Shown here: positions 45,950 to 53,992 of the stretch, piece after piece
Numbering within the stretch: position 1 is the stretch's first letter
How the letters are laid out: every line of letters starts with the position of its first letter
Source: Rhizobium sp. ICMP 5592
GTDB taxonomy: Bacteria; Pseudomonadota; Alphaproteobacteria; Rhizobiales; Rhizobiaceae
Assembly: GCF_009498525.1 (NCBI RefSeq)
Contig: NZ_QSNT01000003.1
Span: forward strand, 1,033,671 to 1,097,670
Length of the DNA: 64,000 nucleotides
Reading direction: 5' to 3'
Notes under the pieces: model-generated
Told to the model about the DNA's origin: nothing
Databases searched by the model: none
The model's input: only the letters and a program-made list of their open reading frames with translations
Program-made: the position numbers and the translations under genes

Positions 45950-46726
45950 ATGGCAGAAAGCCGCACCTCCGCCGATGGCGGCATGGAAACATCCTATGGC
46001 TTCCGCGAGGTCGCCGATGGCGAGAAGCAGGGCCTCGTCAACGAGGTGTTCCACAAGGTTGCCAAACGCTACGACATCATGAACGACGTCATGTCCATGG
46101 GCCTGCACCGGGCCTGGAAGGATGCGATGATCTCGGCACTCAATCCGCGCAAGGACCCGAGCTACAAGGTTCTCGATGTCGCCGGCGGCACGGGCGACAT
46201 CGCCTTCCGCATCGTTGAAGCCTCGAACCGGCTGGCGCATGCAACCGTGCTCGACATCAACGGCTCGATGCTCGGCGTCGGCGCCGAGCGCGCGGCCAAG
46301 AAGAAGCTGGCCGACAACCTCACCTTCGTCGAGGCCAATGCCGAGGAGCTGCCCTTCGAGCCCAACTCCTTCGACGCCTATACGATCGCCTTCGGTATCC
46401 GCAATGTGCCGCGCATCGACGTGGCGCTGAAGGAAGCTTATCGCGTGCTGAAGCGTGGCGGCCGGCTGCTGGTGCTGGAATTTTCCGAGGTCGACCTGCC
46501 GCTGCTCGACCGAGTCTACGACGCTTGGTCCTTCAATGCCATTCCGCAATTCGGCAAGGCGATCACCGGCGACGCCGAGCCCTATCAATATCTGGTGGAA
46601 TCGATCCGCAAGTTCCCGAACCAGCAGGATTTCGCGACGATGATCCGCGAAGCCGGTTTTTCACGCGTGAGCTTCACCAATTATACGGGCGGCATCGCCG
46701 CCCTGCACTCCGGCTGGAAGCTCTGA
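45950..46726 (+). CDS. ubiE: Ubiquinone/menaquinone C-methyltransferase UbiE
   Basis: 258 aa class I methyltransferase of ubiquinone synthesis. Motifs: YGFREVADGEKQGLVNEVFHKVAKRYDIMNDVMS, VLDVAGGTGDIAFRI (SAM motif I), LDINGSMLGVGAERA, NAEELPFEPNSFDAYTIAFGIRNV and the C-terminal FTNYTGGIAALHSGWK, all UbiE-specific. GGAG lies 8 nt before the ATG. ubiB follows after 62 nt. Confidence 0.96.
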   Translation: MAESRTSADGGMETSYGFREVADGEKQGLVNEVFHKVAKRYDIMNDVMSMGLHRAWKDAMISALNPRKDPSYKVLDVAGGTGDIAFRIVEASNRLAHATVLDINGSMLGVGAERAAKKKLADNLTFVEANAEELPFEPNSFDAYTIAFGIRNVPRIDVALKEAYRVLKRGGRLLVLEFSEVDLPLLDRVYDAWSFNAIPQFGKAITGDAEPYQYLVESIRKFPNQQDFATMIREAGFSRVSFTNYTGGIAALHSGWKL

Positions 46727-46788
46727 CGCATGACACCGAAGAATATGACGCGGTTGTCGGTTGTCATCCTGCGAGATCTTGAGACACG

Positions 46789-48363
46789 ATGAGTGGTTTC
46801 AACGCATATTTCAGCCTTCTCCGGGTCGGCTGGGTGCTGGTGCGCGAAGGCGTGGTCATTTCGCTTCCCTCGGAAGGCCTGCCGCCCTCCATCAGCCTTG
46901 CCAAATCCTTCGTCGGCATGTTTGCCCGCAAGCGCGCCAAGAGCCAGGCGCGCAGCGACCGGCTCGCCAAGGCCGTCGAGCGTCTCGGCCCTTCCTATGT
47001 AAAGATCGGCCAGTTCCTGGCAACGCGGCCCGACGTCGTTGGCGTCGACATGGCCAATGATCTTTCGCAGCTGCAGGACCGCATGGCGTTCTTTCCGCAT
47101 GCGGCGGCAAAGTCATCAATCGAGGGCTCGCTCGGCCGGACGATCGATGAGCTTTATGTCAGCTTCGACGAACCAATTGCGGCGGCTTCGATCGCGCAGG
47201 TACACCCAGCCGAAGTCGAGACAGCAGAGGGACGCAAGCGCGTTGCCGTCAAGGTCATCCGCCCCGGCGTTCGCCAACGTTTCGTCAATGATATCCAGGC
47301 GATGTATCTCGTTTCCCATCTGCAGGAGCGTTTCCTGCCGTCGAGCCGACGGCTCAGGCCCGTCGAGGTGACGCGGACGCTGGAGCAGACGACAAAGGTC
47401 GAGATGGATCTGCGGCTGGAGGCGGCGGCCCTTTCCGAAATCGCCGAGAATACTGAGAAGGATCCGGGCTTCCGTGTCCCCAAGGTCGATTGGGAACGCA
47501 CCGGCCGCGACGTCATCACCATGGAGTGGATCGACGGCGTCAAGATGTCCGATGTCGAGGGCCTGAAGGCCGCCGGCCACGATCTCAATACGCTTGCCGA
47601 CACGCTGATCCAGTCGTTCCTCAGGCATACGCTGCGCGACGGCTTCTTCCACGCCGACATGCATCCCGGCAATCTCTTCGTCGACGCCACAGGCATGATC
47701 GTCGCCGTCGACATGGGCATCGTCGGACGGCTCGGTAAAAAGGAGCGCCGCTTCCTTGCCGAGATCCTCTACGGCTTCATCACCCGCGATTATATCCGCG
47801 TCGCCGAAGTGCATTTCGAGGCCGGCTACGTGCCGGCGCATCACAATACCGAGAGTTTCGCGCAGGCGATCCGCGCCATCGGCGAGCCGATCCACGGCCA
47901 GCCGGCCGAGACGATCTCGATGGGCAAGCTCCTGACGCTGCTCTTCGAGGTGACCGAACTCTTCGACATGGAGACGCGGCCGGAGCTGGTGATGTTGCAG
48001 AAGACCATGGTGGTGGTCGAGGGCGTGTCGCGCATGCTGAACCCGCGCTTCAACATGTGGAAGGCGTCCGAGCCTGTCGTCGGCGACTGGATCCGCACCA
48101 ATCTGGGACCCAAGCGCATCGTAACCGACCTCAAGGACGGCTTGAAAGCCGCCGTGAAGCTCGCGGAAGCCATCCCCGAAATCGCCGCCAAGACCGAGAA
48201 GTTTCATCACGAACTGCTGCATATGAGCGAGAATGGCGTGCGTTTCGACCCGCAGACCGCCGAGGCGATCGGCAAGGCGGAGGCCAAGCATAGCCGCTCG
48301 GGCCGCCTGGCGCTCTGGATCATCGCACTCTCGCTGCTCTATCTGGCCTGGCATTTGAGCTGA
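46789..48363 (+). CDS. ubiB: UbiB-family protein kinase-like ATPase for ubiquinone synthesis
   Basis: 524 aa atypical kinase of the ABC1/ADCK family needed for coenzyme Q synthesis. The KxGQ motif is present as SYVKIGQFLATRPD, the Ala-rich loop as PIAAASIAQVHPAEV, the metal-binding loop as DMGIVGRLGKKERR, with FFHADMHPGNLFVD as the catalytic-type loop. A C-terminal hydrophobic segment (LALWIIALSLLYLAWHL) anchors it in the membrane, as usual. The third gene of the usual rhizobial set, coaBC, is not next but 14.7 kb downstream. Confidence 0.95.
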   Translation: MSGFNAYFSLLRVGWVLVREGVVISLPSEGLPPSISLAKSFVGMFARKRAKSQARSDRLAKAVERLGPSYVKIGQFLATRPDVVGVDMANDLSQLQDRMAFFPHAAAKSSIEGSLGRTIDELYVSFDEPIAAASIAQVHPAEVETAEGRKRVAVKVIRPGVRQRFVNDIQAMYLVSHLQERFLPSSRRLRPVEVTRTLEQTTKVEMDLRLEAAALSEIAENTEKDPGFRVPKVDWERTGRDVITMEWIDGVKMSDVEGLKAAGHDLNTLADTLIQSFLRHTLRDGFFHADMHPGNLFVDATGMIVAVDMGIVGRLGKKERRFLAEILYGFITRDYIRVAEVHFEAGYVPAHHNTESFAQAIRAIGEPIHGQPAETISMGKLLTLLFEVTELFDMETRPELVMLQKTMVVVEGVSRMLNPRFNMWKASEPVVGDWIRTNLGPKRIVTDLKDGLKAAVKLAEAIPEIAAKTEKFHHELLHMSENGVRFDPQTAEAIGKAEAKHSRSGRLALWIIALSLLYLAWHLS

Positions 48364-48372
48364 TCTGTTTCA

Positions 48373-48393
48373 GCGGCTCCAGATTGAAGCCGC
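48373..48393 (+). terminator. Hairpin after ubiB
   Basis: GCGGCT / AGCCGC arms with a 9-nt loop, 9 nt after the ubiB stop and without a T-run. A weak terminator at most. Confidence 0.3.
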
Positions 48394-48502
48394 GGATCGC
48401 TGCTGGTCGCAACGGGTGGATTCCTGCCCTTCCGCTTTGCGGCTACACTCAGCGAATCTTGGCGGCGTCGCGCGCTGAGCCGTAGCCCGAGGAAAACAGC
48501 GA

Positions 48503-49063
48503 ATGGCCGATAACGCTCGCACCAAGATCATTCATGGCAAGACGCTGGAATCGGCAGCCATGTTGGCAAGCATCAAACGAGCGATGGCAATCACCGCTAA
48601 GCTCAACCGTTTGACGTTCGATGACGCGGACGAAATTCGGGCTTTGTTCAGCGAACTTATCGGTAAAACAGTAGACGAAAGCTTTTTGCTGATCCCTCCG
48701 TTTTATACTGCCGGTGGAAATGAAATTCGCGTCGGGCGGAATGTGTTCGTCAATCAGAACTGCACGTTCTATGACCTTGGCGGCCTCGACATCGCCGACG
48801 ATGTCATGATCGGGCCGAACGTAAGCATCATCACGGCCGGCCACCCCCTTGAACCTTCACAGCGACGTTCCACCACGATCGGCAAGCCAATCGTCATTGA
48901 GAAAAATGTGTGGATTGCAGCCGGCGCGATCATCATCGGTGGCGTCACAGTAGGCGAGAATTCAGTCGTCGCAGCGGGTTCGGTCGTCACCAAGGACGTT
49001 CCCCCGAATACCCTTGCCGGAGGAAATCCGGCGCGGATCATTCGTTCGATTGCCGATGACTGA
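48503..49063 (+). CDS. Hexapeptide-repeat O-acetyltransferase (maltose acetyltransferase/NodL-like)
   Basis: 186 aa. N-terminal Mac-like helical region, then left-handed beta-helix repeats (IRVGRNVFVNQNCTF, LDIADDVMIGPNVSI). The catalytic His is in ITAGHPLEP; VIEKNVWIAAGAIIIGGVTVGENSVVAAGSVVTKDVPPNTLAGGNPARII is the hallmark LbH_MAT end. Acetylates a sugar; nodulation protein NodL belongs to this family, but so do many general enzymes and no nod genes are near. GAGG precedes the ATG. Confidence 0.85.
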   Translation: MADNARTKIIHGKTLESAAMLASIKRAMAITAKLNRLTFDDADEIRALFSELIGKTVDESFLLIPPFYTAGGNEIRVGRNVFVNQNCTFYDLGGLDIADDVMIGPNVSIITAGHPLEPSQRRSTTIGKPIVIEKNVWIAAGAIIIGGVTVGENSVVAAGSVVTKDVPPNTLAGGNPARIIRSIADD

Positions 49064-49162
49064 AGAAACAGTTTCGAGAGGCTGCAACCAGCCTTGGCTT
49101 GCAGCAGGTTATAGGCAAGCCCACCCACCAAACCAAACCGCCAAAACTTCCGCGTGAAGGTA

Positions 49163-49495
49163 TCAGTCGACGATGAACAGCTTGGCGCCTGTCTTCGTTG
49201 ACGAGCGATGCGCCGCATCGCCAAAATCGGAGACCTGATAGCCCATGCCCTTGGTCAGGACCGATACGCGCCCGTCCTTCAGCTCGGAGATCAACTCCCC
49301 TTCGAGCACATAGATGACATGGCCGCGATCACACCAGTGGTCGGCGACATAGCCAGGCGTGTATTCGACTACCCGGACGCGGATGTCGCCGATGTTCAAG
49401 GTCCGCCAGAGCGCATGGCCACTCTCGCCCTCGTGCCGGGTCGGAGGAACCTCATCCCAATTCGTTGTGGTGAAAGCGAGTTCCGGAATTTTCAT
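49163..49495 (-). CDS. DHCW-motif cupin protein
   Basis: 110 aa single cupin domain. PGYVADHWCDRGHVIYVLEGELISEL contains the DH-C-H pattern of the DHCW cupin family, with the probable metal ligands; YQVSDFGDAAHRSSTKTGAKLFIVD ends the barrel. The frame stays open far upstream, antisense to the lyase operon, but only the part from MKIPELAFTTTNW is cupin-like. Divergent from the ergothioneine operon with 222 bp between, so it may share its regulation; its function is unknown. Confidence 0.8.
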   Translation of the reverse strand: MKIPELAFTTTNWDEVPPTRHEGESGHALWRTLNIGDIRVRVVEYTPGYVADHWCDRGHVIYVLEGELISELKDGRVSVLTKGMGYQVSDFGDAAHRSSTKTGAKLFIVD

Positions 49496-49587
49496 CTTGA
49501 TGATCTTCTGAGGTTGGATGGATGGTTCCGTATGAAAACGGTCGCGCAACCTATTGGTCAATCCCGCACGCCCACTTTCAGCTATAA

Positions 49588-49642
49588 TGTGTCGTCGACT
49601 GTGCTGCAGCATGTTTTGCGTATGCTTTTCATGCGCGACACA
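49588..49642. promoter_or_regulatory. Symmetric operator-like element upstream of the ergothioneine operon
   Basis: Nested inverted repeats: TGTGTCG (49588-49594) with CGACACA (49636-49642), and GCATG (49609-49613) with CATGC (49630-49634). A TATAAT lies at 49583-49588, overlapping the left arm, and could be a -10 box for the operon, although no matching -35 is evident. Lies in the only intergenic space between the divergent cupin and lyase genes, about 75 bp before the lyase ATG. Confidence 0.4.
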
Positions 49643-49717
49643 ATAGGTGTTCATCATTTGGGATATCCCGCAATTGATGATGCTCGCATAGCCTTGTGAA
49701 AAAGGAGAACAGCGACA

Positions 49718-51301
49718 ATGGAGCGTCAGAAGGCCGGCATCGAACTCACCGGGCATCCCCTGGGGTTCAGCGATCTGGTGCGGATCGGCGCGGGCGTCGC
49801 AATGCCCACGGCTTCGGAAAGCGGCATGGCGCGGGTGCACACGGCGCGCGAGGTTCTCGAAAGCACGATCCAGTCCGGCATGCCCGTCTACGGCTCGACC
49901 ACCGGCGTCGGGGCAATGAAGGATGTGGAGTGGTCGCCCGAAGACCTCGACGCCTTCAATCTCGGCCTTGTGCGCGCCCATCATTTCGGCACCGGCGCAC
50001 CTTTTTCGATGTCTGTCGTGCGCAATGCCATGGCGATCCGCGTCAACACGGCGCTGACCGGCCAGGTCGGCTGCTCGCCTGGGCTGATCGACGCCTATCT
50101 CCAGCTTCTGCATACGGATGTCATCCCCGTCGTTCGCCGCACCGGCTCGATCGGCTGCGCCGATATCGGCCTGATGGGCCAGATCGGCGCGGTGCTGACC
50201 GGGGTCGGCGAAGCCGTCTATCGCGGTCGGCGCATGCAGGCGGCCGATGCCTTTACCGCCGCCGGCATCGAGCCGGTCAAGATGCTGCCGCGCGACAGCC
50301 TGGCCTCGCTCAGCATCAATGCCGTGAGCTTCGCGGCAGCCGCCGAGACGACCCGCAATGCCGCCTCCTCGATCCGGGTGCTGCTGGCAACCAGCATGAT
50401 GGCGGCCGGCGCACTCGGCGCCTCGCGCGATCCCTGGTATGCGGTGCGCCATGTCGGCACGGCGCGGGAAGCGCTGATCGGCGCCTGGCTCTGCAACGCC
50501 TCCGACGAATGGCCGTGGCCGGTCGCGACGCATGTGCAGGACCCACTGAGCCTGCGCATGATCGCCCAGGTCTACGGCGCGGTGATCGAGAACCTCCTGA
50601 CCGCCGGTCACAAGATCCTGGCAGTGACCGGCCGCTCCGACGACAATCCGGTCATCGTCGACGGGCGCGTGATGACGTCCGGTGGCTCGCTGCCGCTCGA
50701 CGTCACCATCCTGCTCGAAGCCGCCGTCATCTGCATGGCGCACGCGGCGCGCAATGCCTTCAACCATTGCGTCCTGCTCGGCAACGGCCAGCGGCGTGGC
50801 CTGCCGGTCAATCTGGTGCCCGAGGGCAAGATCGCCACCGGCTTCGGCCCAATCATCAAGCTTGCCGGCGAGATCTTTTCGCGGGTGCTGTCCATGTCCA
50901 ATCCCGTCTCGGCACAGTCGCTGGTGGTGGCCGCCGGCATGGAGGACGAGGCCGCCTTCCTGCCGCTGGTCATCGAGCGCTTCGATCGGCAGATGCGGGC
51001 GCTGAAACGCCTGGCGGCGCTGGAAGCGCTGCTCTCGGCGCAGGCGATCGACATTCTTGGCGACAAGCCGGAAGGGGTTGCCCGCATGCTCTACGACGTC
51101 GTGCGCAAGCATGCCGACTTCTACGAGGTCGACCGGCCGCTTTCGGCCGAGGTCGAGGCGATCGAGGAGGAACTGGCCTCCGAGGCTTTTGTGTCCGAGA
51201 TGATCGCCCATCAGCCGATCCTCGCATATGATGATTTCTTCGCCCTCGGTTCGATGGAACGGGTCGAAGAACGGCTCTATCGCGATACAGTGACAATCTG
51301 A
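49718..51301 (+). CDS. Ergothionase-like enzyme (MIO-less histidine ammonia-lyase homologue)
   Basis: 527 aa member of the HAL/PAL fold. Family landmarks kept: YGSTTGVGA (Tyr of the Y-x-x-TG loop), RAHHFGTG, VVRNAMAIRVNTALTG, VQDPLSLRMIAQVYG (Arg kept), SDDNPVIVDGRV. But the MIO-forming Ala-Ser-Gly in GSVGASGDLAPL is GSIGCADIGLMG here, so no MIO cofactor can form, and the second catalytic Tyr (of QDxYSLR) is Leu. Known MIO-less relatives are ergothionases, which eliminate trimethylamine from ergothioneine to give thiourocanate; no electrophilic cofactor is needed for that leaving group. First gene of an operon with a hydantoinase, carbamoylase, DUF917 and urocanase homologue, which fits exactly. 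AAGGAG lies 10 nt upstream. Confidence 0.82.
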   Translation: MERQKAGIELTGHPLGFSDLVRIGAGVAMPTASESGMARVHTAREVLESTIQSGMPVYGSTTGVGAMKDVEWSPEDLDAFNLGLVRAHHFGTGAPFSMSVVRNAMAIRVNTALTGQVGCSPGLIDAYLQLLHTDVIPVVRRTGSIGCADIGLMGQIGAVLTGVGEAVYRGRRMQAADAFTAAGIEPVKMLPRDSLASLSINAVSFAAAAETTRNAASSIRVLLATSMMAAGALGASRDPWYAVRHVGTAREALIGAWLCNASDEWPWPVATHVQDPLSLRMIAQVYGAVIENLLTAGHKILAVTGRSDDNPVIVDGRVMTSGGSLPLDVTILLEAAVICMAHAARNAFNHCVLLGNGQRRGLPVNLVPEGKIATGFGPIIKLAGEIFSRVLSMSNPVSAQSLVVAAGMEDEAAFLPLVIERFDRQMRALKRLAALEALLSAQAIDILGDKPEGVARMLYDVVRKHADFYEVDRPLSAEVEAIEEELASEAFVSEMIAHQPILAYDDFFALGSMERVEERLYRDTVTI

Positions 51302-51316
51302 ACGGAGAGAATGGGT

Positions 51317-52714
51317 ATGGCTGACTTCGATCTCGTTCTGCAGGGCACGGTGGTTTTGCCGGACCGCATCGTGGAAGAGGGCTATGTCGCCGTGCGGGAC
51401 GGCAAGATCATAGAGGTCGGCATCGGCATCCCCCCACAGGCCCGCGAACGGCATTTGCTCGGTAAGGCGCTGATCCTGCCCGGCGCGATCGACGCCCAGG
51501 TGCATTCGCTCTCCCAGAAGGACCAGGAAGACTTTATCTGGTCGACACGCTCGGCGGCGGCCGGCGGCGTCACCACCATCGTCGACATGCCCTATGATGA
51601 GGGCAATCTCGTCTGCTCGGCGGAAGCCGTAAAGAAGAAGGTCGATCACGCCTCGCCGCAGGCGCGCGTCGACTTCGCGCTCTACGGCACGGTGGACCCG
51701 GAAGAAGGTCCGGCGCGCATTCGCGAGATGGTCGAGGCCGGCGTTGCGGCCTTCAAGTTCTCGACCTTCGGCACAGACCCGAAGCGTTTCCCGCGCATCC
51801 CGCCAGCCCTGCTCGACGCCTGCTTCGCGGCCATTGCCCCGACCGGACTGACGGCGGGCGTGCACAATGAGGATGACGAGGCCGTTCGAACCTATATGGA
51901 GCAGGTAAAGGCGAGCGGCGTCACCGACTATCGCGCCCATGGCCTCTCCCGTCCGCCGATCACCGAACTGCTCGCCATGCACACGATCTTCGAGACCGGC
52001 GCCAACACCGGCTGCCCGGCGCATGTGGTGCATTGCTCGCTCGGGCGCGGCTACGATATCGCGCGGGCCTACCGCCGCGACTGTTTCGAGGCGACGGTGG
52101 AATGCTGCATCCATTACCTGACGCTGGACGAGGAAAACGACGTGAAGCGTCTTGGCGGCAAGGCGAAGATCAACCCGCCGATCCGCCCGCGCGCCGAAGT
52201 CGAAACGCTGTGGCGCAAGGTGGCGGAAGGCAATGTCTGGCTGGTCTCGACCGACCATGTCAGCTGGTCGGAGAACCGCAAGACCAATCCGGATATGCTG
52301 GCGAACGCCTCCGGCGTGCCGGGACTGGAGGTCATGGTGCCGCTCTTCGTCAAGGGCGCATTGGATCGCGGCGTGCCGCTCACCTGGGCGGCGAAGCTGA
52401 TGGCGGAGAACCCGGCCAGGCATTTCCGCCTCGACCATATCAAGGGCGCGCTGACACCGGGCAAGGATGCCGATATCGTCGTGCTGGAGCCGCGCGAAAC
52501 CGTCTATGACGCCGCTTCCAGCGGCAACAATATCGCCGGCTGGAGCCCTTATAACGGCATCCGCCTGCCCTGGACGGTGTCCGCCACCTATCTCAGGGGC
52601 AAACAGATTACTGACAAAAACAAAGTACTGGCCGAGCCGGGCAGCGGCAAATTCGTCCGCCCGCTTCCCCGACAGATTATTGCCGGCCAGAGTATCGCTG
52701 GAGAGACTGCCTGA
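51317..52714 (+). CDS. Hydantoinase/dihydropyrimidinase-like amidohydrolase
   Basis: 465 aa cyclic amidohydrolase. Metal-site positions: AIDAQVHS near residue 60 (the usual H-x-H, with Gln in the first place), the probable carbamylated Lys in AAFKFSTFG, His in TAGVHNEDD, His in VVHCSLGRG and Asp in STDHVSWSE. In the proposed pathway it opens hydantoin-5-propionate to N-carbamoyl-L-glutamate. The ATG at 51317 has GGAG 9 nt upstream; an ATG two codons earlier is too close to it. 15 nt after the lyase; its stop overlaps the next ATG. Confidence 0.83.
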   Translation: MADFDLVLQGTVVLPDRIVEEGYVAVRDGKIIEVGIGIPPQARERHLLGKALILPGAIDAQVHSLSQKDQEDFIWSTRSAAAGGVTTIVDMPYDEGNLVCSAEAVKKKVDHASPQARVDFALYGTVDPEEGPARIREMVEAGVAAFKFSTFGTDPKRFPRIPPALLDACFAAIAPTGLTAGVHNEDDEAVRTYMEQVKASGVTDYRAHGLSRPPITELLAMHTIFETGANTGCPAHVVHCSLGRGYDIARAYRRDCFEATVECCIHYLTLDEENDVKRLGGKAKINPPIRPRAEVETLWRKVAEGNVWLVSTDHVSWSENRKTNPDMLANASGVPGLEVMVPLFVKGALDRGVPLTWAAKLMAENPARHFRLDHIKGALTPGKDADIVVLEPRETVYDAASSGNNIAGWSPYNGIRLPWTVSATYLRGKQITDKNKVLAEPGSGKFVRPLPRQIIAGQSIAGETA

Positions 52715-53988
52715 TGAACCAACCGAAGCGCAACCTGCCCGTCAACGCCGACCGCATCGCCGAGGATATCGACGCGCTGGCCGGGATTACCGAACCGGAT
52801 CACCCCTGGACGCGCCGCGCTTTCTCGCCGCTGTTTCTGGAAGGCCGTGCTTACATTGACGCACGGATGAAGGCGGCGGGACTGGAAACCCGCATCGATG
52901 CCGCCGGCAATCTGATCGGCCGGCGCGCTGGCGCAAAGCCCGGCCTCGGCACGATCCTGGTCGGCTCGCATTCCGACACCGTGCCCGATGGCGGCCGCTT
53001 CGACGGCATTGCCGGCACGATCGCGGCGCTGGAAGTCGCCCGCTCCTTGAAGGATCAGGACATCCAGCTGGATCACGATCTGGAGATCGTCGATTTCCTC
53101 GCCGAGGAAGTCAGCATCTTCGGCGTTTCCTGCATCGGCAGCCGTGGGATGACCGGGCAGATACCGGAAGTATGGCTGACGCGCGTGAGCGGTGACCGCA
53201 ACCTCGCGCAGGGCATCACCGAGGTCGGCGGCGATCCGGCGACGTTGCTTGCGCAGAAGCGTCCTGATCTCGCCGGCTTCCTCGAGCTGCACATCGAGCA
53301 GGGGCCTATCCTTGAAGCCGAAAACAAGGATATCGGCATCGTCACCGCGATCGCCGGCATTACCCGCATCGAAATTACCGTCGAGGGCCGTGCCGACCAC
53401 GCCGGCACCACGCCGATGGGCCGGCGCGCGGATGCACTGGTAGCAGCCTCCCAGCTCGTGCTCGATATCCGGAGCCAAGCGACAGAGCAGGCGAAGACGC
53501 CGGGTCATTTCGCCGCAACCGTCGGCGAATTCCGCATCGAGCCGAATGCCGCCAATGTTGTTCCCTCCAAGGTCGTGCTGCTGATCGACGGGCGTGCGGA
53601 AATCCGCAGCGATATGGAACAGTTTTTGGCCTGGATCGATGGTGCCGTACAAAAGATAGCCGACGCTTACGGCGTGACGATCAAGCCGCCTGTCCGCGTC
53701 TCCGACAATTTCCCGACGCCCGGCGATGCCGGCCTACTGGAAACGCTGGAGCGCGCCTGTGAGACGGTCGGGGCCAAGCATCGCCGCATGGCGTCCGGCG
53801 CCGGCCACGATACCGCCTGGGTCGCCAAGGTGGCGCCAGCGGCGATGATCTTCGTGCCCTGCAAGGAAGGCCGCAGCCATTGCGCCGACGAATGGGCCGA
53901 GAATGACGATATCGCCATGGGTGCCGCCGTTCTCTTCGAAGCCGTGCGCGACATGGACAAGAGCTTAAAGAAAACCAGCCAGGAGTAG
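52714..53988 (+). CDS. N-carbamoyl-L-amino acid hydrolase (M20 family), probable N-carbamoyl-L-glutamate hydrolase
   Basis: 424 aa, of the amidase/hydantoinase/carbamoylase branch of peptidase M20. Di-metal ligands: VGSHSDTVPDGGRFDGI (His, Asp), LAEEVSIFG (Glu), ELHIEQGPILE (His/Glu) and GRSHCADEWAE (His). The dimerisation lid region holds GRADHAGTTPMGRRADAL. Expected to release CO2 and ammonia from N-carbamoyl-L-glutamate to leave L-glutamate, the last pathway step. Overlaps the hydantoinase stop (ATGA) and is 4 nt before the DUF917 gene, so tightly coupled. Confidence 0.87.
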   Translation: MNQPKRNLPVNADRIAEDIDALAGITEPDHPWTRRAFSPLFLEGRAYIDARMKAAGLETRIDAAGNLIGRRAGAKPGLGTILVGSHSDTVPDGGRFDGIAGTIAALEVARSLKDQDIQLDHDLEIVDFLAEEVSIFGVSCIGSRGMTGQIPEVWLTRVSGDRNLAQGITEVGGDPATLLAQKRPDLAGFLELHIEQGPILEAENKDIGIVTAIAGITRIEITVEGRADHAGTTPMGRRADALVAASQLVLDIRSQATEQAKTPGHFAATVGEFRIEPNAANVVPSKVVLLIDGRAEIRSDMEQFLAWIDGAVQKIADAYGVTIKPPVRVSDNFPTPGDAGLLETLERACETVGAKHRRMASGAGHDTAWVAKVAPAAMIFVPCKEGRSHCADEWAENDDIAMGAAVLFEAVRDMDKSLKKTSQE

Positions 53989-53992
53989 CCGG

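Noticed and set aside
49163..52438. 1091-codon open frame on the minus strand opposite the lyase and hydantoinase genes
   Set aside because: Only its last 110 codons (the cupin) look like a protein. The rest is the antisense shadow of two well-supported enzymes, kept open by GC-rich third positions.
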